NCBI GenBank assembly: GCA_029975915.1
Contig: JARKOC010000062.1
Span: forward strand, 59,904 to 123,903
Source of the DNA: Bryobacteraceae bacterium
GTDB taxonomy: Bacteria; Acidobacteriota; Terriglobia; Bryobacterales; Bryobacteraceae
DNA length: 64,000 nucleotides
Reading direction: 5' to 3'
Translations under genes and position numbers: made by a program
Shown here: in pieces, positions 1-8,392 of the stretch
Numbering within the stretch: position 1 is the first letter of the stretch
Layout: every line of letters starts with the position of its first letter
Notes under the pieces: generated by a model
What the model was told of the DNA's origin: nothing
The model's database searches: none
Seen by the model: only the letters and a program-made list of their open reading frames with translations

Positions 1-3000
1 CCACGCTTTTCCAGCACCCTCTGCGCCACCTTCTGGTTGAGCAGGTTGTCCTCGGCCACCAGGACTCTCAGTTTTTGTCCCGCCACATCGGACGGGCGCG
101 GCTTGGATGCAGCAGACTCCGGCCTTGCGGCGACGGGCAAGGAGATTTTGACGATGAAGCGTGAACCGCGACCGACCTGGCTTTCCATCTCCAGGCTCCC
201 GCCCATTGCCGCAAGCAGTTTCCGAGAGATGGCCAAACCCAGTCCGGTCCCGCCATACCGGCGGGTAATGGACCCGTCAGCCTGCCGGAATCCTTCGAAG
301 ATCAGTTCCTTATGCTCTTCCGCGATCCCGATTCCGGTATCTTCGACGACAATGGTCACTTCCTGGCAGCCTCCACGCAAAGCGGCCGCATTCGCCGAGA
401 TCGACACATGTCCAACCTCGGTGAACTTCACCGCATTGCTCATCAGGTTGACCAGCACTTGGCGTAATCTGTCCTTGTCACCTTCAACCCATGTAGGCAC
501 ATTCAGCGATATCTGGACATGCGCCTCCAATCCTTTGGCCTGCGCTTCGTGGGCAAAGAGCGCATGAACGGAGGAAAGCAGCGCGTGGAGGTCGAAGGGA
601 GCGGGTGAGAGTTCGAGCCGCCCAGCTTCGATTTTCGACAAGTCCAGGATGTCGGAGAGGATTCCGAGCAAGGCGAGCGCCGCGGATCGCGCGCCATCCA
701 ACTGCTCGCGCTGTTTTGCATCCAGGTCAGAATCCAGCGTGAGACTCATCATGCCGAGGATGGCATTCATCGGCGTCCGAATCTCGTGGCTCATATTGGC
801 CAGAAACTCGCTCTTCAGGCGGTTGGACTCGATGGCGCGCTCGAGAAGTTGACCGATCTGAGTGTGCTGCTCCTCGACCTTCTGTTTTTCGAGTCGAAGT
901 TGCTCGGTCCGAATTTCAACAGCGCGTTCGAGAGCTTTTCTAGCGGTCTCAAGCCGCCGGTTTCTCATGCGCCAGATCAGCAGCACCATGAGAAGCGAAA
1001 GCACGGAGACCAGGACTCTGATCCACCACAACTCGTACCATCTAGGAGCAACATCGAACTCGAGCGTCTGGACTTCGTCGCTCCACCCCGCTTCGGGATT
1101 GCCGGCCTTCACCTCAACCCGGTGACGTCCCGCCTGGAGTTGCTCTAGGTTGAGGTTCCGATCCGAAGTCTCCACCCAGTCCCGACCATCGACTCTGTAC
1201 CGGAAGCGGTTCGTGTTTGCGTGACGGAATTCCAGTACCGTGAACCTCACCTGTACGGTGCGTTCATCCACTTCGATCCGCCCTCGCGATTCGGGCTGCA
1301 GCCAGGCTCCGCCGGCCCGGGCCTCAGTAATAATGGCTCTTGGAGGTTTCACGGCACGCAATGGTGCCCTCGGCAGGTAACGCGATACGCCCCGCGAGGT
1401 TCCAATCCAGAAACTGCCGTCAGAGGCCCTGAGAAATGCCCGCTGGCCGCATTCGTCCCACAGAAGACCGTCGGAGCGGTCCAGCCTGACCCATTGGCCA
1501 TGATTCAGAACCTGAACGCCATTCGACGTCAGCGACCACACGCCGCCGTTGGGCGGGAAATGGAACGTATACATCAGCCCCGCGTCCACCCCTTTGGCCC
1601 CCTCGATGTTGTCCACTCTGTATCGGCCATTGCTGTACTGAATCCGGCTTGCCCCGCCGACGTCGCGATATCCGATCCACGCGCGGCCCTCAGGATCCAC
1701 GGACGGAACGACCACCGCCTTGCTCCGGAGACCGTCAGAGGTCCGCAGCCATCTCCACTTGCCGTCCAGGTAATGCAGCAACCCGTTGTAGGTTGATACC
1801 CAGAGCTCATCAGATCCCTGGCCTAACGCCAAGCCGGTGAATGTAATACGTGTAGTCTCGGGTCCGGCGGGTGGGATCGTTTGGTCGAGACGTTCCAAAA
1901 CCCTGCTGGTGCCGTTGGACCGGTACAGTCCTCGCTCACTGGCAGCCCAAACCCTCCCCATCTTGTCCAGGAGGGCGTCATATGCCCCACCCGGAATCCC
2001 AGAGTAGCGGGCCCATTGTCCCGTTCGCGGATCGAACCGCATTACCGCCTGGCCGTTTCCGGTCAACAAGAAAGTCCCGTCCAGGGCCTTCGTAAGACTC
2101 GATAAGACATCCAATCCAGGGGTGGGGACTGTACTCCACCGCCAGTGGCGGCCTGACCGGACACCGATCGAAAGACCGGACGATGTGGCAACCCAGATCC
2201 GGCCATCGGTCGTTTGCTCCAGCCCGGTGACGATATCACCGGACAAGCCGTCTGGTTGAGAGTAGGACGTCCACTCGCTGTAGCCGGGCATGCGTACGAT
2301 TCCAGCGCCGCTCAGGCCGATCCAAAGCGCTCCTTCCCGGTCGGCCCAAGCTCCGCTCACCCCGCTCACGGGCAGGCCGTTGTTGGCATTCAACAGACTC
2401 CATCCACCCTCATCGCGAATCGCAAGCCCCTTGGTGGTTCCTACAAACAGCCTGCCGCCGGAGTCTGACGTGATTTGGGCATACCCTACACCCGTCGGAC
2501 CGACCCATCGCCCATCCACTGCCTCAAACCGGTTCGCGCCGCGTGCGAGGAACAACAGCTGGCGGCGTGACCTTGCCCACACACTTCCATGACGGTCGAT
2601 CAGGATTGAATAGTAATCATCCTCAGGCACCCCATCCGCAACCCTCAGCTTCCGCAACAGGCGCCCGTCAAACCGGCATAGTCCCTCCCCGCACCCCCAC
2701 CAAACCGTTCCGTCCGGGCCAACAGCTAAGGACTTGGCGACTCTTTCCCTGCGCGGCTCCATAGCTGGGAGGAGGGATAGTCTCAGACCGCCGCCGCGGG
2801 GCGGCCAGTCTCCATAGGCGACTCCCATCCGGGTGGCGAAGTAGACTTTGCCCTGCGAAAAGGCGACGCCCTGGGCCGAGAGCGCCCCATTAAGATAGGC
2901 GTGGCGAGGACGCTCGAATTCGTTCTCCCGTTTCCAGACCAGACCGCCGAACGTCGACACCCACAAGGTTCCTTCAGGGGTGACGCCCATTCCCATCACA

Positions 3001-3293
3001 AGCTCATGGGGCAAACCATCCCGTTCGCCGTACTTCCGGAACGTCATCCCATCGAACCGGAACAGACCTCGCTCGGTTCCTATCCAGATGTAACCCCGCT
3101 TGTCCTGCGCCCAGGCCGTGATGGACAGATTGCTCAGACCTTGTCCGACGCCAAAGAGTTCGTAGACTGCGCGCTGGCCCAGTAGTGCGGATGGAAAAGC
3201 GAGGATCGCCACAGCGAGACAAACAAGCCGCAAGAGTAGAGCCCAGTTCAGGCTCCGCCCTGTGCCGCGGACGTGTGACCCGGATTGGTTCAC
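1..3293 (-). CDS. Two-component hybrid sensor kinase with Reg_prop beta-propeller (C-terminus cut by window edge)
   Basis: One open frame runs from the left edge to a GTG at 3293, about 1,097 residues. It starts with a signal/anchor segment (about residues 20-40). A ligand-binding propeller of Reg_prop repeats follows, for example a [16 protein letters not shown] stretch, then a Y_Y_Y domain. A membrane helix (coded about 975-1035) leads to a short coiled coil and a HisKA domain with NMSHEIRTP (phospho-His about residue 836, 786-788). A HATPase domain with GTGLGLAIS and the beginning of a receiver ([11 protein letters not shown]) complete it. The order is that of periplasmic-sensing hybrid kinases that control polysaccharide or nutrient uptake. 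The frame was checked at both ends and is the same. The GTG start is chosen because a TAG lies ten codons upstream in frame; the only SD-like AGGAG is rather far away. Partner and ligand are unknown. Confidence 0.9.
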   Translation of the reverse strand, partial: MNQSGSHVRGTGRSLNWALLLRLVCLAVAILAFPSALLGQRAVYELFGVGQGLSNLSITAWAQDKRGYIWIGTERGLFRFDGMTFRKYGERDGLPHELVMGMGVTPEGTLWVSTFGGLVWKRENEFERPRHAYLNGALSAQGVAFSQGKVYFATRMGVAYGDWPPRGGGLRLSLLPAMEPRRERVAKSLAVGPDGTVWWGCGEGLCRFDGRLLRKLRVADGVPEDDYYSILIDRHGSVWARSRRQLLFLARGANRFEAVDGRWVGPTGVGYAQITSDSGGRLFVGTTKGLAIRDEGGWSLLNANNGLPVSGVSGAWADREGALWIGLSGAGIVRMPGYSEWTSYSQPDGLSGDIVTGLEQTTDGRIWVATSSGLSIGVRSGRHWRWSTVPTPGLDVLSSLTKALDGTFLLTGNGQAVMRFDPRTGQWARYSGIPGGAYDALLDKMGRVWAASERGLYRSNGTSRVLERLDQTIPPAGPETTRITFTGLALGQGSDELWVSTYNGLLHYLDGKWRWLRTSDGLRSKAVVVPSVDPEGRAWIGYRDVGGASRIQYSNGRYRVDNIEGAKGVDAGLMYTFHFPPNGGVWSLTSNGVQVLNHGQWVRLDRSDGLLWDECGQRAFLRASDGSFWIGTSRGVSRYLPRAPLRAVKPPRAIITEARAGGAWLQPESRGRIEVDERTVQVRFTVLEFRHANTNRFRYRVDGRDWVETSDRNLNLEQLQAGRHRVEVKAGNPEAGWSDEVQTLEFDVAPRWYELWWIRVLVSVLSLLMVLLIWRMRNRRLETARKALERAVEIRTEQLRLEKQKVEEQHTQIGQLLERAIESNRLKSEFLANMSHEIRTPMNAILGMMSLTLDSDLDAKQREQLDGARSAALALLGILSDILDLSKIEAGRLELSPAPFDLHALLSSVHALFAHEAQAKGLEAHVQISLNVPTWVEGDKDRLRQVLVNLMSNAVKFTEVGHVSISANAAALRGGCQEVTIVVEDTGIGIAEEHKELIFEGFRQADGSITRRYGGTGLGLAISRKLLAAMGGSLEMESQVGRGSRFIVKISLPVAARPESAASKPRPSDVAGQKLRVLVAEDNLLNQKVAQRVLEKR

Positions 3294-3317
3294 ACCGTTT
3301 CCATCGGCCCTGTGCTC

Positions 3318-3348
3318 CTAAATGTTTAGCCTCAGCTGTCTTAGACAG
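3318..3348. promoter_or_regulatory. Two short dyads upstream of the hybrid kinase
   Basis: CTGTCT-T-AGACAG (3336-3348) is a perfect 6+1+6 inverted repeat. CTAAA-TG-TTTAG (3318-3329) is a 5+2+5 repeat. Both lie within 60 bases of the kinase start and far from argF. They could be operators for the kinase gene; no regulator is assigned. Confidence 0.3.
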
Positions 3349-3457
3349 TCTTGGGTGACGCCCTCCGTCCGCACAAGCCGGCTAGGGCGAAAACCCCATG
3401 CATTGGCAAGCTTTATTCGCTGCATCGCGTCCATCCTCCCGGACGACGCGCTTTTTC

Positions 3458-3491
3458 CGCTTAATTATTCATGTTAGTGTATAAGTATTCA
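3458..3491 (+). promoter_or_regulatory. Tandem ARG boxes (ArgR operator) at the argF promoter
   Basis: The ArgR/AhrC consensus core is TGAAT-N4-ATTCA with AT-rich N4. TGTATAAGTATTCA at 3478-3491 differs from it at one half-site base and one spacer base. A weaker copy at 3458-3471 keeps a perfect right half, AATTATTCA. Their centres are 20 bp apart, close to the 21 bp of enterobacterial paired boxes. The strong box touches the argF start codon and overlaps a TATAAG hexamer (3480-3485) that could be the -10 element, so bound repressor would block transcription directly. argR is the third gene of the same operon. Confidence 0.75.
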
Positions 3492-3492
3492 G

Positions 3493-4470
3493 ATGGCGGT
3501 AACTATGACACCTGATTCCACCTCACGCGCCCAGGTCGAGACACCAGGCGTGGTCGCAGCCGGCGATTTGCGCTCCGATTTCGACTTAACAGTGGCCGAA
3601 CTCACCGCCTGCCTGGATCTGGCCACCGAGGTCAAACGGACGCCGCGCGCATATGCGAAGGCGCTCGCCGGCAACGTCGTCAGCCTCCTGTTTGAGAAAC
3701 CGTCGCTCCGCACACGAATTACCTTCGAAGTGGCGGCAAAGCAGTTGGGCGGGGACTCGATCCTGCACACAGGGCCGATTGGCGGGCGCGAACCCGTTAA
3801 AGACGTGGCCCGGAACCTGGAACGTTGGACGACGATGATCGTCGCCCGGACATTCGCCCAGGAGACAGTCGAGGAACTGGCCCGATGGGCCCGCGTTCCA
3901 GTGATCAACGCTCTGAGCGATCTGTACCATCCATGCCAGGCGCTCGCCGACATGCTGACTTTGAAAGAGCATTGGGGGTCATGGCAGGGACATACCCTGG
4001 CGTTTGTCGGTGACGGGAACAACGTCGCCCACTCCCTGATGCTCGACTCCGCCCGGCTTGGTCTCAACTTCACCTGCATCACTCCTCCGGGCTATGAACC
4101 ATCGCAAGAGGTTCTGGCCGCCGCGTCAGGGATGGCCTCCGCCACGGGCGCGTCCATCAAATCCACTAGTTCCATCGAGGAAGGATTGAAAGGCGCGCAA
4201 GCCGTCTACACTGACGTTTGGGCTTCAATGGGACAGGAACACGAGGCAGCCGAGCGCGCGCGGTTGTTCGCCTCCTACCAGGTCAACTCGGACCTGATGG
4301 GGCTGGCGGAACCGGGAGCGCTGTTCATGCACTGTCTCCCGGCGCACAGGGAGGAAGAGACCACCGATCAAGTGATGGAGTCGCCGGCGTCAGTCGTCTT
4401 TGACCAGGCCGAGAACCGGCTTCATGTTCAGAAGGCGCTCATGCTGATGCTGGCTGCTTCCCGGCGATAG
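3493..4470 (+). CDS. argF: Ornithine carbamoyltransferase
   Basis: Makes citrulline from ornithine and carbamoyl phosphate in cytoplasmic arginine synthesis. The 325-residue protein has the carbamoyl-phosphate loop EKPSLRTRITFE, the YHPCQALADMLT segment, the ornithine-loop DVWASMGQE and the catalytic HCLPAH, all diagnostic of OTC rather than aspartate carbamoyltransferase. It carries about 25 extra residues before the usual start of the fold. The first ATG (3493) has no ribosome-binding site and sits seven bases after a TATAAG hexamer, which fits a leaderless transcript; a second in-frame ATG at 3505 is the alternative. First gene of argF-argH-argR, under the tandem ARG boxes. Confidence 0.95.
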   Translation: MAVTMTPDSTSRAQVETPGVVAAGDLRSDFDLTVAELTACLDLATEVKRTPRAYAKALAGNVVSLLFEKPSLRTRITFEVAAKQLGGDSILHTGPIGGREPVKDVARNLERWTTMIVARTFAQETVEELARWARVPVINALSDLYHPCQALADMLTLKEHWGSWQGHTLAFVGDGNNVAHSLMLDSARLGLNFTCITPPGYEPSQEVLAAASGMASATGASIKSTSSIEEGLKGAQAVYTDVWASMGQEHEAAERARLFASYQVNSDLMGLAEPGALFMHCLPAHREEETTDQVMESPASVVFDQAENRLHVQKALMLMLAASRR

Positions 4471-4483
4471 GACTTATTACCGC

Positions 4484-5896
4484 ATGGCTGACGAACAACA
4501 GAACCATCCCAACGCACCCGGATCAAAGCCGATGAAACTTTGGGGCGGACGCTTCAAGTCCGGACCGTCTCCCGCATTTGAGCGCTTTTCCGGCTCGTTG
4601 CATTTCGACCGCCGCCTGATCGAGGCCGATATCGAAGGATCCAAAGCCTATGCCCGCGCTCTTGCGCGGGTGGGCATCCTCGCCAGTGACGAAGCCGCGG
4701 CTATCAGTTCCGCACTCGACTCAGTCGACCGCGAAGCCGTTGCGCATGCAGATGACGAAGATATCCACACTTACGTCATTCGCTGCCTGAAGGAAAGAAC
4801 CGGGGATCTCGCCGACAAGATCCATACGGGCCGGAGCCGCAACGAACAAGTCTCGCTGGACACGCGGCTTTGGCTGCGCAGCCAGATCGACACGACACTC
4901 AATCTGCTGCGCGGACTGATGGCAGCCCTGCTCGACCTCGCCGGCCGCTATCCGGATGCAATCATTCCCGGCTACACGCACATGCGCCGCGCCCAGGCCG
5001 TCCTCTGGCCGCATTACCTGCTGGCCTATTTCGAGATGTTGATGCGGGACCATGAACGGCTTATTCAGGCGCGGGCGCGGGTGAACGTCATGCCGCTCGG
5101 CTCCGGCGCTCTGGCAGGGTCCGGATTTCCCATTGACCGGCAGGCGCTTGCCGCCGAACTTGGCTTTGACTCGATCACGCTGAACTCCATGGATGTATCC
5201 GCCGACCGCGACTTCGTCCTGGATTTCCTCTCGGCGGCCTCCATCATCATGGTTCACCTCTCGCGGCTGGCCGAGGATTGGATCCTCTATAGCGGCGAAG
5301 AGTTTGACTGGCTTGAGCTGGGAGACGGCGTGACCAGCGGAAGTTCACTCATGCCGCAGAAGAAGAACCCGGATTCGATGGAACTGATCCGCGGCAAATC
5401 CGGCCGCGTCATCGGCGCGCTCACCGCCGTTCTGGTCCTGATGAAAGGCCTGCCGATGACTTACAATCGCGACATGCAGGAGGACAAGGAGCAACTGTTC
5501 GACGCCGCCGACACGCTGGCCGCTTCCATTTCGATGGCCGCTGAAGTGATCGCGACCACGACGCTTAAACCTGCGGTCCCGCGGCGGGCGGCGGACGAAT
5601 CCTGGGTGGTGGCCACAGACCTGGCCGAGGCGCTGGCACGCTCCGGCGTTCCTTTCCATCAAGCCCACACGCTGGCCGGCAAGCTGGTGCTTGAGTCGGT
5701 CCAGAAAGGGATTGTGCCATCGAATTGGACGGCAGAGAACCTCGTGGATTTCGATCCACGGTTCACTCCGGCCATGGCCTCGCTGATGGATCCCGCGGAA
5801 GGGATGAAGAGCCGCAGCGCGCCCGGCGGCACGGCGCCCGAAACCGTTCTGGCGGCGCTGGCCGAGGCCCGCAACCGTTTGGAGAGACTCGCATGA
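4484..5896 (+). CDS. argH: Argininosuccinate lyase
   Basis: Splits argininosuccinate into arginine and fumarate. 470 residues, normal length. The fumarase/aspartase superfamily signature GSSLMPQKKNPD is present, with the N-terminal LWGGRF motif and TGRSRNEQ. Most homologues begin only a few residues before LWGGRF, so the ATG at 4532 is possible, but it has no ribosome-binding site; the ATG at 4484 has an AGGA about 13 bases upstream. It follows argF after 13 bases and overlaps argR by four bases (ATGA), so the three genes are surely cotranscribed. argG is not in the window. Confidence 0.95.
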   Translation: MADEQQNHPNAPGSKPMKLWGGRFKSGPSPAFERFSGSLHFDRRLIEADIEGSKAYARALARVGILASDEAAAISSALDSVDREAVAHADDEDIHTYVIRCLKERTGDLADKIHTGRSRNEQVSLDTRLWLRSQIDTTLNLLRGLMAALLDLAGRYPDAIIPGYTHMRRAQAVLWPHYLLAYFEMLMRDHERLIQARARVNVMPLGSGALAGSGFPIDRQALAAELGFDSITLNSMDVSADRDFVLDFLSAASIIMVHLSRLAEDWILYSGEEFDWLELGDGVTSGSSLMPQKKNPDSMELIRGKSGRVIGALTAVLVLMKGLPMTYNRDMQEDKEQLFDAADTLAASISMAAEVIATTTLKPAVPRRAADESWVVATDLAEALARSGVPFHQAHTLAGKLVLESVQKGIVPSNWTAENLVDFDPRFTPAMASLMDPAEGMKSRSAPGGTAPETVLAALAEARNRLERLA

Positions 5897-6327
5897 CAAA
5901 AAACTACCGTCAGGGACAGATTCTGAAGCTGATCCGTACCAAACGAATTCAAACGCAGGAGGAACTTGCACGCGAGCTTCGGGCCCAGGGGATCGAGGCG
6001 ACCCAGGTCACATTGTCGCGGGACCTCAGGGAGATGGGGCTGGCCAAGACGAGTGAAGGCTACGTCGAGATCCTGCCCGATCCGACAGGTCCCGATCTGG
6101 CAACGGTCATGTCGGAGTATCTGCTTGATGTCCGGCTGGCGCAGAGCCTTGTGATCTTGAAAACGTCGGTGGGCAGCGCAAGCTCGCTGGCGGTGGCCCT
6201 CGATCAGGAGGACTGGGCCGAGATCGCCGGCACTATCGCTGGCGACGACACAGTTCTCATCGCCTGCTGGGACGATCAACGCGCCAAGACGGTCCACGAG
6301 CGGCTGCTGGCGTTCGTCCAGAACTAG
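5893..6327 (+). CDS. argR: Arginine repressor
   Basis: 144-residue ArgR/AhrC-type repressor. The N-terminal winged helix has the family pattern ILKLIRTKRIQTQEELARE and TQVTLSRDLREMGL. The C-terminal half is the hexamerisation and arginine-binding domain, with VGSASSLAVALDQ and GTIAGDDTVLIAC in place of the familiar GTIAGDDTI motif. It starts with the ATG that overlaps the argH stop; a longer in-frame extension into argH is not needed. It presumably binds the two boxes before argF and so regulates its own operon. Confidence 0.95.
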   Translation: MTKNYRQGQILKLIRTKRIQTQEELARELRAQGIEATQVTLSRDLREMGLAKTSEGYVEILPDPTGPDLATVMSEYLLDVRLAQSLVILKTSVGSASSLAVALDQEDWAEIAGTIAGDDTVLIACWDDQRAKTVHERLLAFVQN

Positions 6328-6332
6328 GTCCC

Positions 6333-6770
6333 ATGCTCGGCTCGCCGATTCCAGTGGGTGCCCCGGCGCCCGATTTCCATGGTCGCGACCAGGCAGGCAA
6401 TGCTGTCTCCTTGGCCTCGATGGCTGGGAAGTACGCCGTCCTCGTCTTTTATCCCGCCGACGATACTCCGGGTTGAAACCGCCAGTTGAGCGCCCTGAAC
6501 GGCTCTTACAGCGAGCTTCAGGACGCCGGCGCCATCGTGTATGGCGTCAACCCCGCCACAGACGCAAGCCACAGGAAGTATATCGAGAAGCTGAGCTTGA
6601 AGTTCCCACTCATCGTGGACGCGGGCGGGCGCATTGCGCGGGCCTATCGGGCTGGATGGGGTCCACTGGTCCGGCGGACTGTTTACGTCATCTCTCCTGA
6701 TTTGAAAATCGCTTTCGCCAAACGGGGAGCGCCGCCTGTTGAAGAGATCCTCGCCGTGATTAAAAACTAG
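6333..6770 (+). CDS. Bcp/PrxQ-type peroxiredoxin, probable selenoprotein (in-frame TGA at 6474-6476)
   Basis: Read through one TGA, the frame from ATG 6333 to TAG 6770 gives a complete 145-residue thioredoxin-fold peroxiredoxin of the Bcp family. It begins MLGSPIPVGAPAPDF, continues VLVFYPADDTPG, then the TGA as codon 48, and ends with the usual PxVEEILAVIKN-like tail. In Bcp proteins the residue after DDTPG is the peroxidatic cysteine, so the TGA replaces exactly the catalytic Cys. No other stop interrupts the frame and there is no other cysteine, so a 1-Sec enzyme without a resolving Cys is implied. It starts five bases after argR and may be cotranscribed. Alternative: a nonsense mutation or sequencing error, but the position argues strongly for selenocysteine. 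No selA, selB or selC is visible in this window. Confidence 0.85.
6495..6521 (+). promoter_or_regulatory. Candidate bacterial SECIS hairpin after the recoded TGA
   Basis: CTGAA (6495-6499) and GCTC (6502-6505) pair with GAGC (6513-6516) and TTCAG (6517-6521), leaving a two-base bulge and a seven-base loop TTACAGC that begins 30 bases after the TGA. A competing fold puts GAGCGCC (6488-6494) against GGCTCTT (6501-6507), with loop CTGAAC starting 18 bases after the TGA. Both loops fall within the distance seen for bacterial SECIS elements. Neither has a G in the first two loop positions, so the assignment is tentative. Confidence 0.45.
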
Positions 6771-6783
6771 GGCCGACCGGCCC
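6770..6783 (+). terminator. Short GC hairpin after the peroxiredoxin gene
   Basis: GGGCC-GACC-GGCCC starts at the last base of the stop codon and is followed by CGTTTCC. It is a compact stem with a weak T run, so a possible terminator of the arg-peroxiredoxin transcript. Confidence 0.4.
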
Positions 6784-6927
6784 CGTTTCCGAATGACCGG
6801 GTCGCTAAAAGCGCGTGGCATGCGCTGGTTATGTGCGACAACGCCGATGATGCACCCTCTGAACCATTGAGATTCAGATCCCACCCTATTGGCTTTGTCC
6901 CTTCAACAAAACTTGCGGGAGGCTGAC

Positions 6928-7023
6928 ATGAAGAAGCAAATGACCACGATTTTCGGACTGGCGATTGGAGAGGCCGGGCTGTTGCACGGGGTGTCGCGGG
7001 GCGGGCATTCGCCGCTGGCATGA
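6928..7023 (+). pseudogene. Remnant of a small secreted protein related to the gene at 44274
   Basis: A perfect GGGAGG ribosome-binding site precedes an ATG, but the frame stops after 31 codons (MKKQMTTIFGLAIGEAGLL...). The start region aligns base for base with that of the 44274 gene (TTGCxGGAGGCTGxCATGAA, then a signal-peptide-like stretch with GGAGxGGCCGG), suggesting a decayed paralogue. The rest of 6771-7331, about 560 bases without an intact gene, shows no convincing coding, RNA or repeat signal. Confidence 0.4.
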
Positions 7024-7331
7024 CTGGCCGATCGGGGCTGGAATGGGCCGGGGCCTGGTGAACCGTCTCAACTGCGCGGCGTCGCGGACCCCGGCGGCAA
7101 GGTAAAGGGTGGAGGCGTGCGACCGGCGGTCGAGGCGGCTCGTTTGTGATCTTCGCTCGCGAAATCAACTGCTTGGCAGACCAGTCCTGTACTGAGGCAA
7201 GCCCACTCTTGAGGTTGTGCTCATGCAGACGCTGAGGATTCGGTATCAGAGACCTATGCCTGGGCAAGTACGGCGAGGGGGGCTGCGGCGCCGCATCTCA
7301 ACCGCCGGACTCAAGTACAATGAGGACTGCC

Positions 7332-8372
7332 ATGTTGGACCCGCGGCTCCGTACCACCACTGCCTTGGCGATTGCTCTGGGCATACTGATCGTCACCATT
7401 GGCTGCAAAAAGTCTGTTCCTGCCAACGTCGCGGCGACGGTGAACGGCCGCGCCCTGACGATCGCTGACCTGGACAAACAGTTCAGACGGCAGTTCCCGA
7501 ATCAGCCCGACGGCGTGTCGCAGGACCAGGTTCAGTTTCAGAAGCTCGAATTGTTGAGAGCCATGATCGACGAGGAGATCCTGCTCCAGCGAGCCGAGAA
7601 GCTCAGTCTGATCGCCACGGAAGCCGAAGTTGAATCGAAGTTCAACGAGATCCGCGCGCCTTACACGCAGGAGGAGTTTCAGCGCCAACTCGACGCCCGC
7701 CAGATGAGCGTTGAGGAGTTGAAGGCCCAACTGCGCCGGGACCTGAGCGTCGAGAAGCTGATGAACAAGGAGATCATCTCCCAGATCAACATCAGCGACA
7801 AGGATGTCACCGATTTCTATGCCGCCAACAAGGCCGCTTTCAACTACCCGGAGAACAACTACCATGTGGCGCAGATCGTGGTCACGCCCCAGCCTGATCC
7901 TAACGTTCGCAATCTCAAGCGCGACAAGGCGCAGAATGAAGAACAGGCGCGGAAGAAGATCATGATGCTGGAAGCACGCATCCGGCAGGGCGAGGATTTC
8001 GGAGCGGTGGCTCAGAACTTCTCTGAAGACCCTTCCAGCGCGCCGAACGGGGGTGATATGGGTTATGTGCCGGAGTCGGCGCTTGAGAAGGCCGATGCCG
8101 AGACCCGCAAGGCGATCCTGACGCTGCTGCCAGGCCAGGTTTCAGCCCCGATCAAAACGCCGGTCGGCTACCGGTTGCTCAAGATGGTTTCTCGTGAGCC
8201 GGCGGGCCAGCGCGAATTGAACGATCCCCGGGTCCAGCAAAACATCCGCGAAACGCTGCGCAACCGCAAGGAGCAACTGCTGCGCAACGCTTACGTCGAC
8301 GCGTGCCGCAACGAGTCCAAGGTGGTGAATCAACTGGCCAAGACGATCGCGCCCGGTTTCGACAAGGACTAA
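7332..8372 (+). CDS. SurA-like periplasmic peptidyl-prolyl isomerase (lipoprotein)
   Basis: 346 residues. A hydrophobic segment ends in VTIGC at the lipobox position, so it is probably a lipoprotein. A SurA_N-like helical chaperone region follows (about residues 40-160), then a parvulin rotamase domain with NYHVAQIVV, FGAVAQNFSEDPSSAPNGGDMGYV and TPVGYRLLKMV. Its role would be folding of outer-membrane proteins. ATG 7332 is preferred over ATG 7320 because TGAGG sits six bases before it. The next gene begins 20 bases downstream. Confidence 0.85.
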   Translation: MLDPRLRTTTALAIALGILIVTIGCKKSVPANVAATVNGRALTIADLDKQFRRQFPNQPDGVSQDQVQFQKLELLRAMIDEEILLQRAEKLSLIATEAEVESKFNEIRAPYTQEEFQRQLDARQMSVEELKAQLRRDLSVEKLMNKEIISQINISDKDVTDFYAANKAAFNYPENNYHVAQIVVTPQPDPNVRNLKRDKAQNEEQARKKIMMLEARIRQGEDFGAVAQNFSEDPSSAPNGGDMGYVPESALEKADAETRKAILTLLPGQVSAPIKTPVGYRLLKMVSREPAGQRELNDPRVQQNIRETLRNRKEQLLRNAYVDACRNESKVVNQLAKTIAPGFDKD

Positions 8373-8392
8373 GCGCGGCCGCGGAGAGTTTC

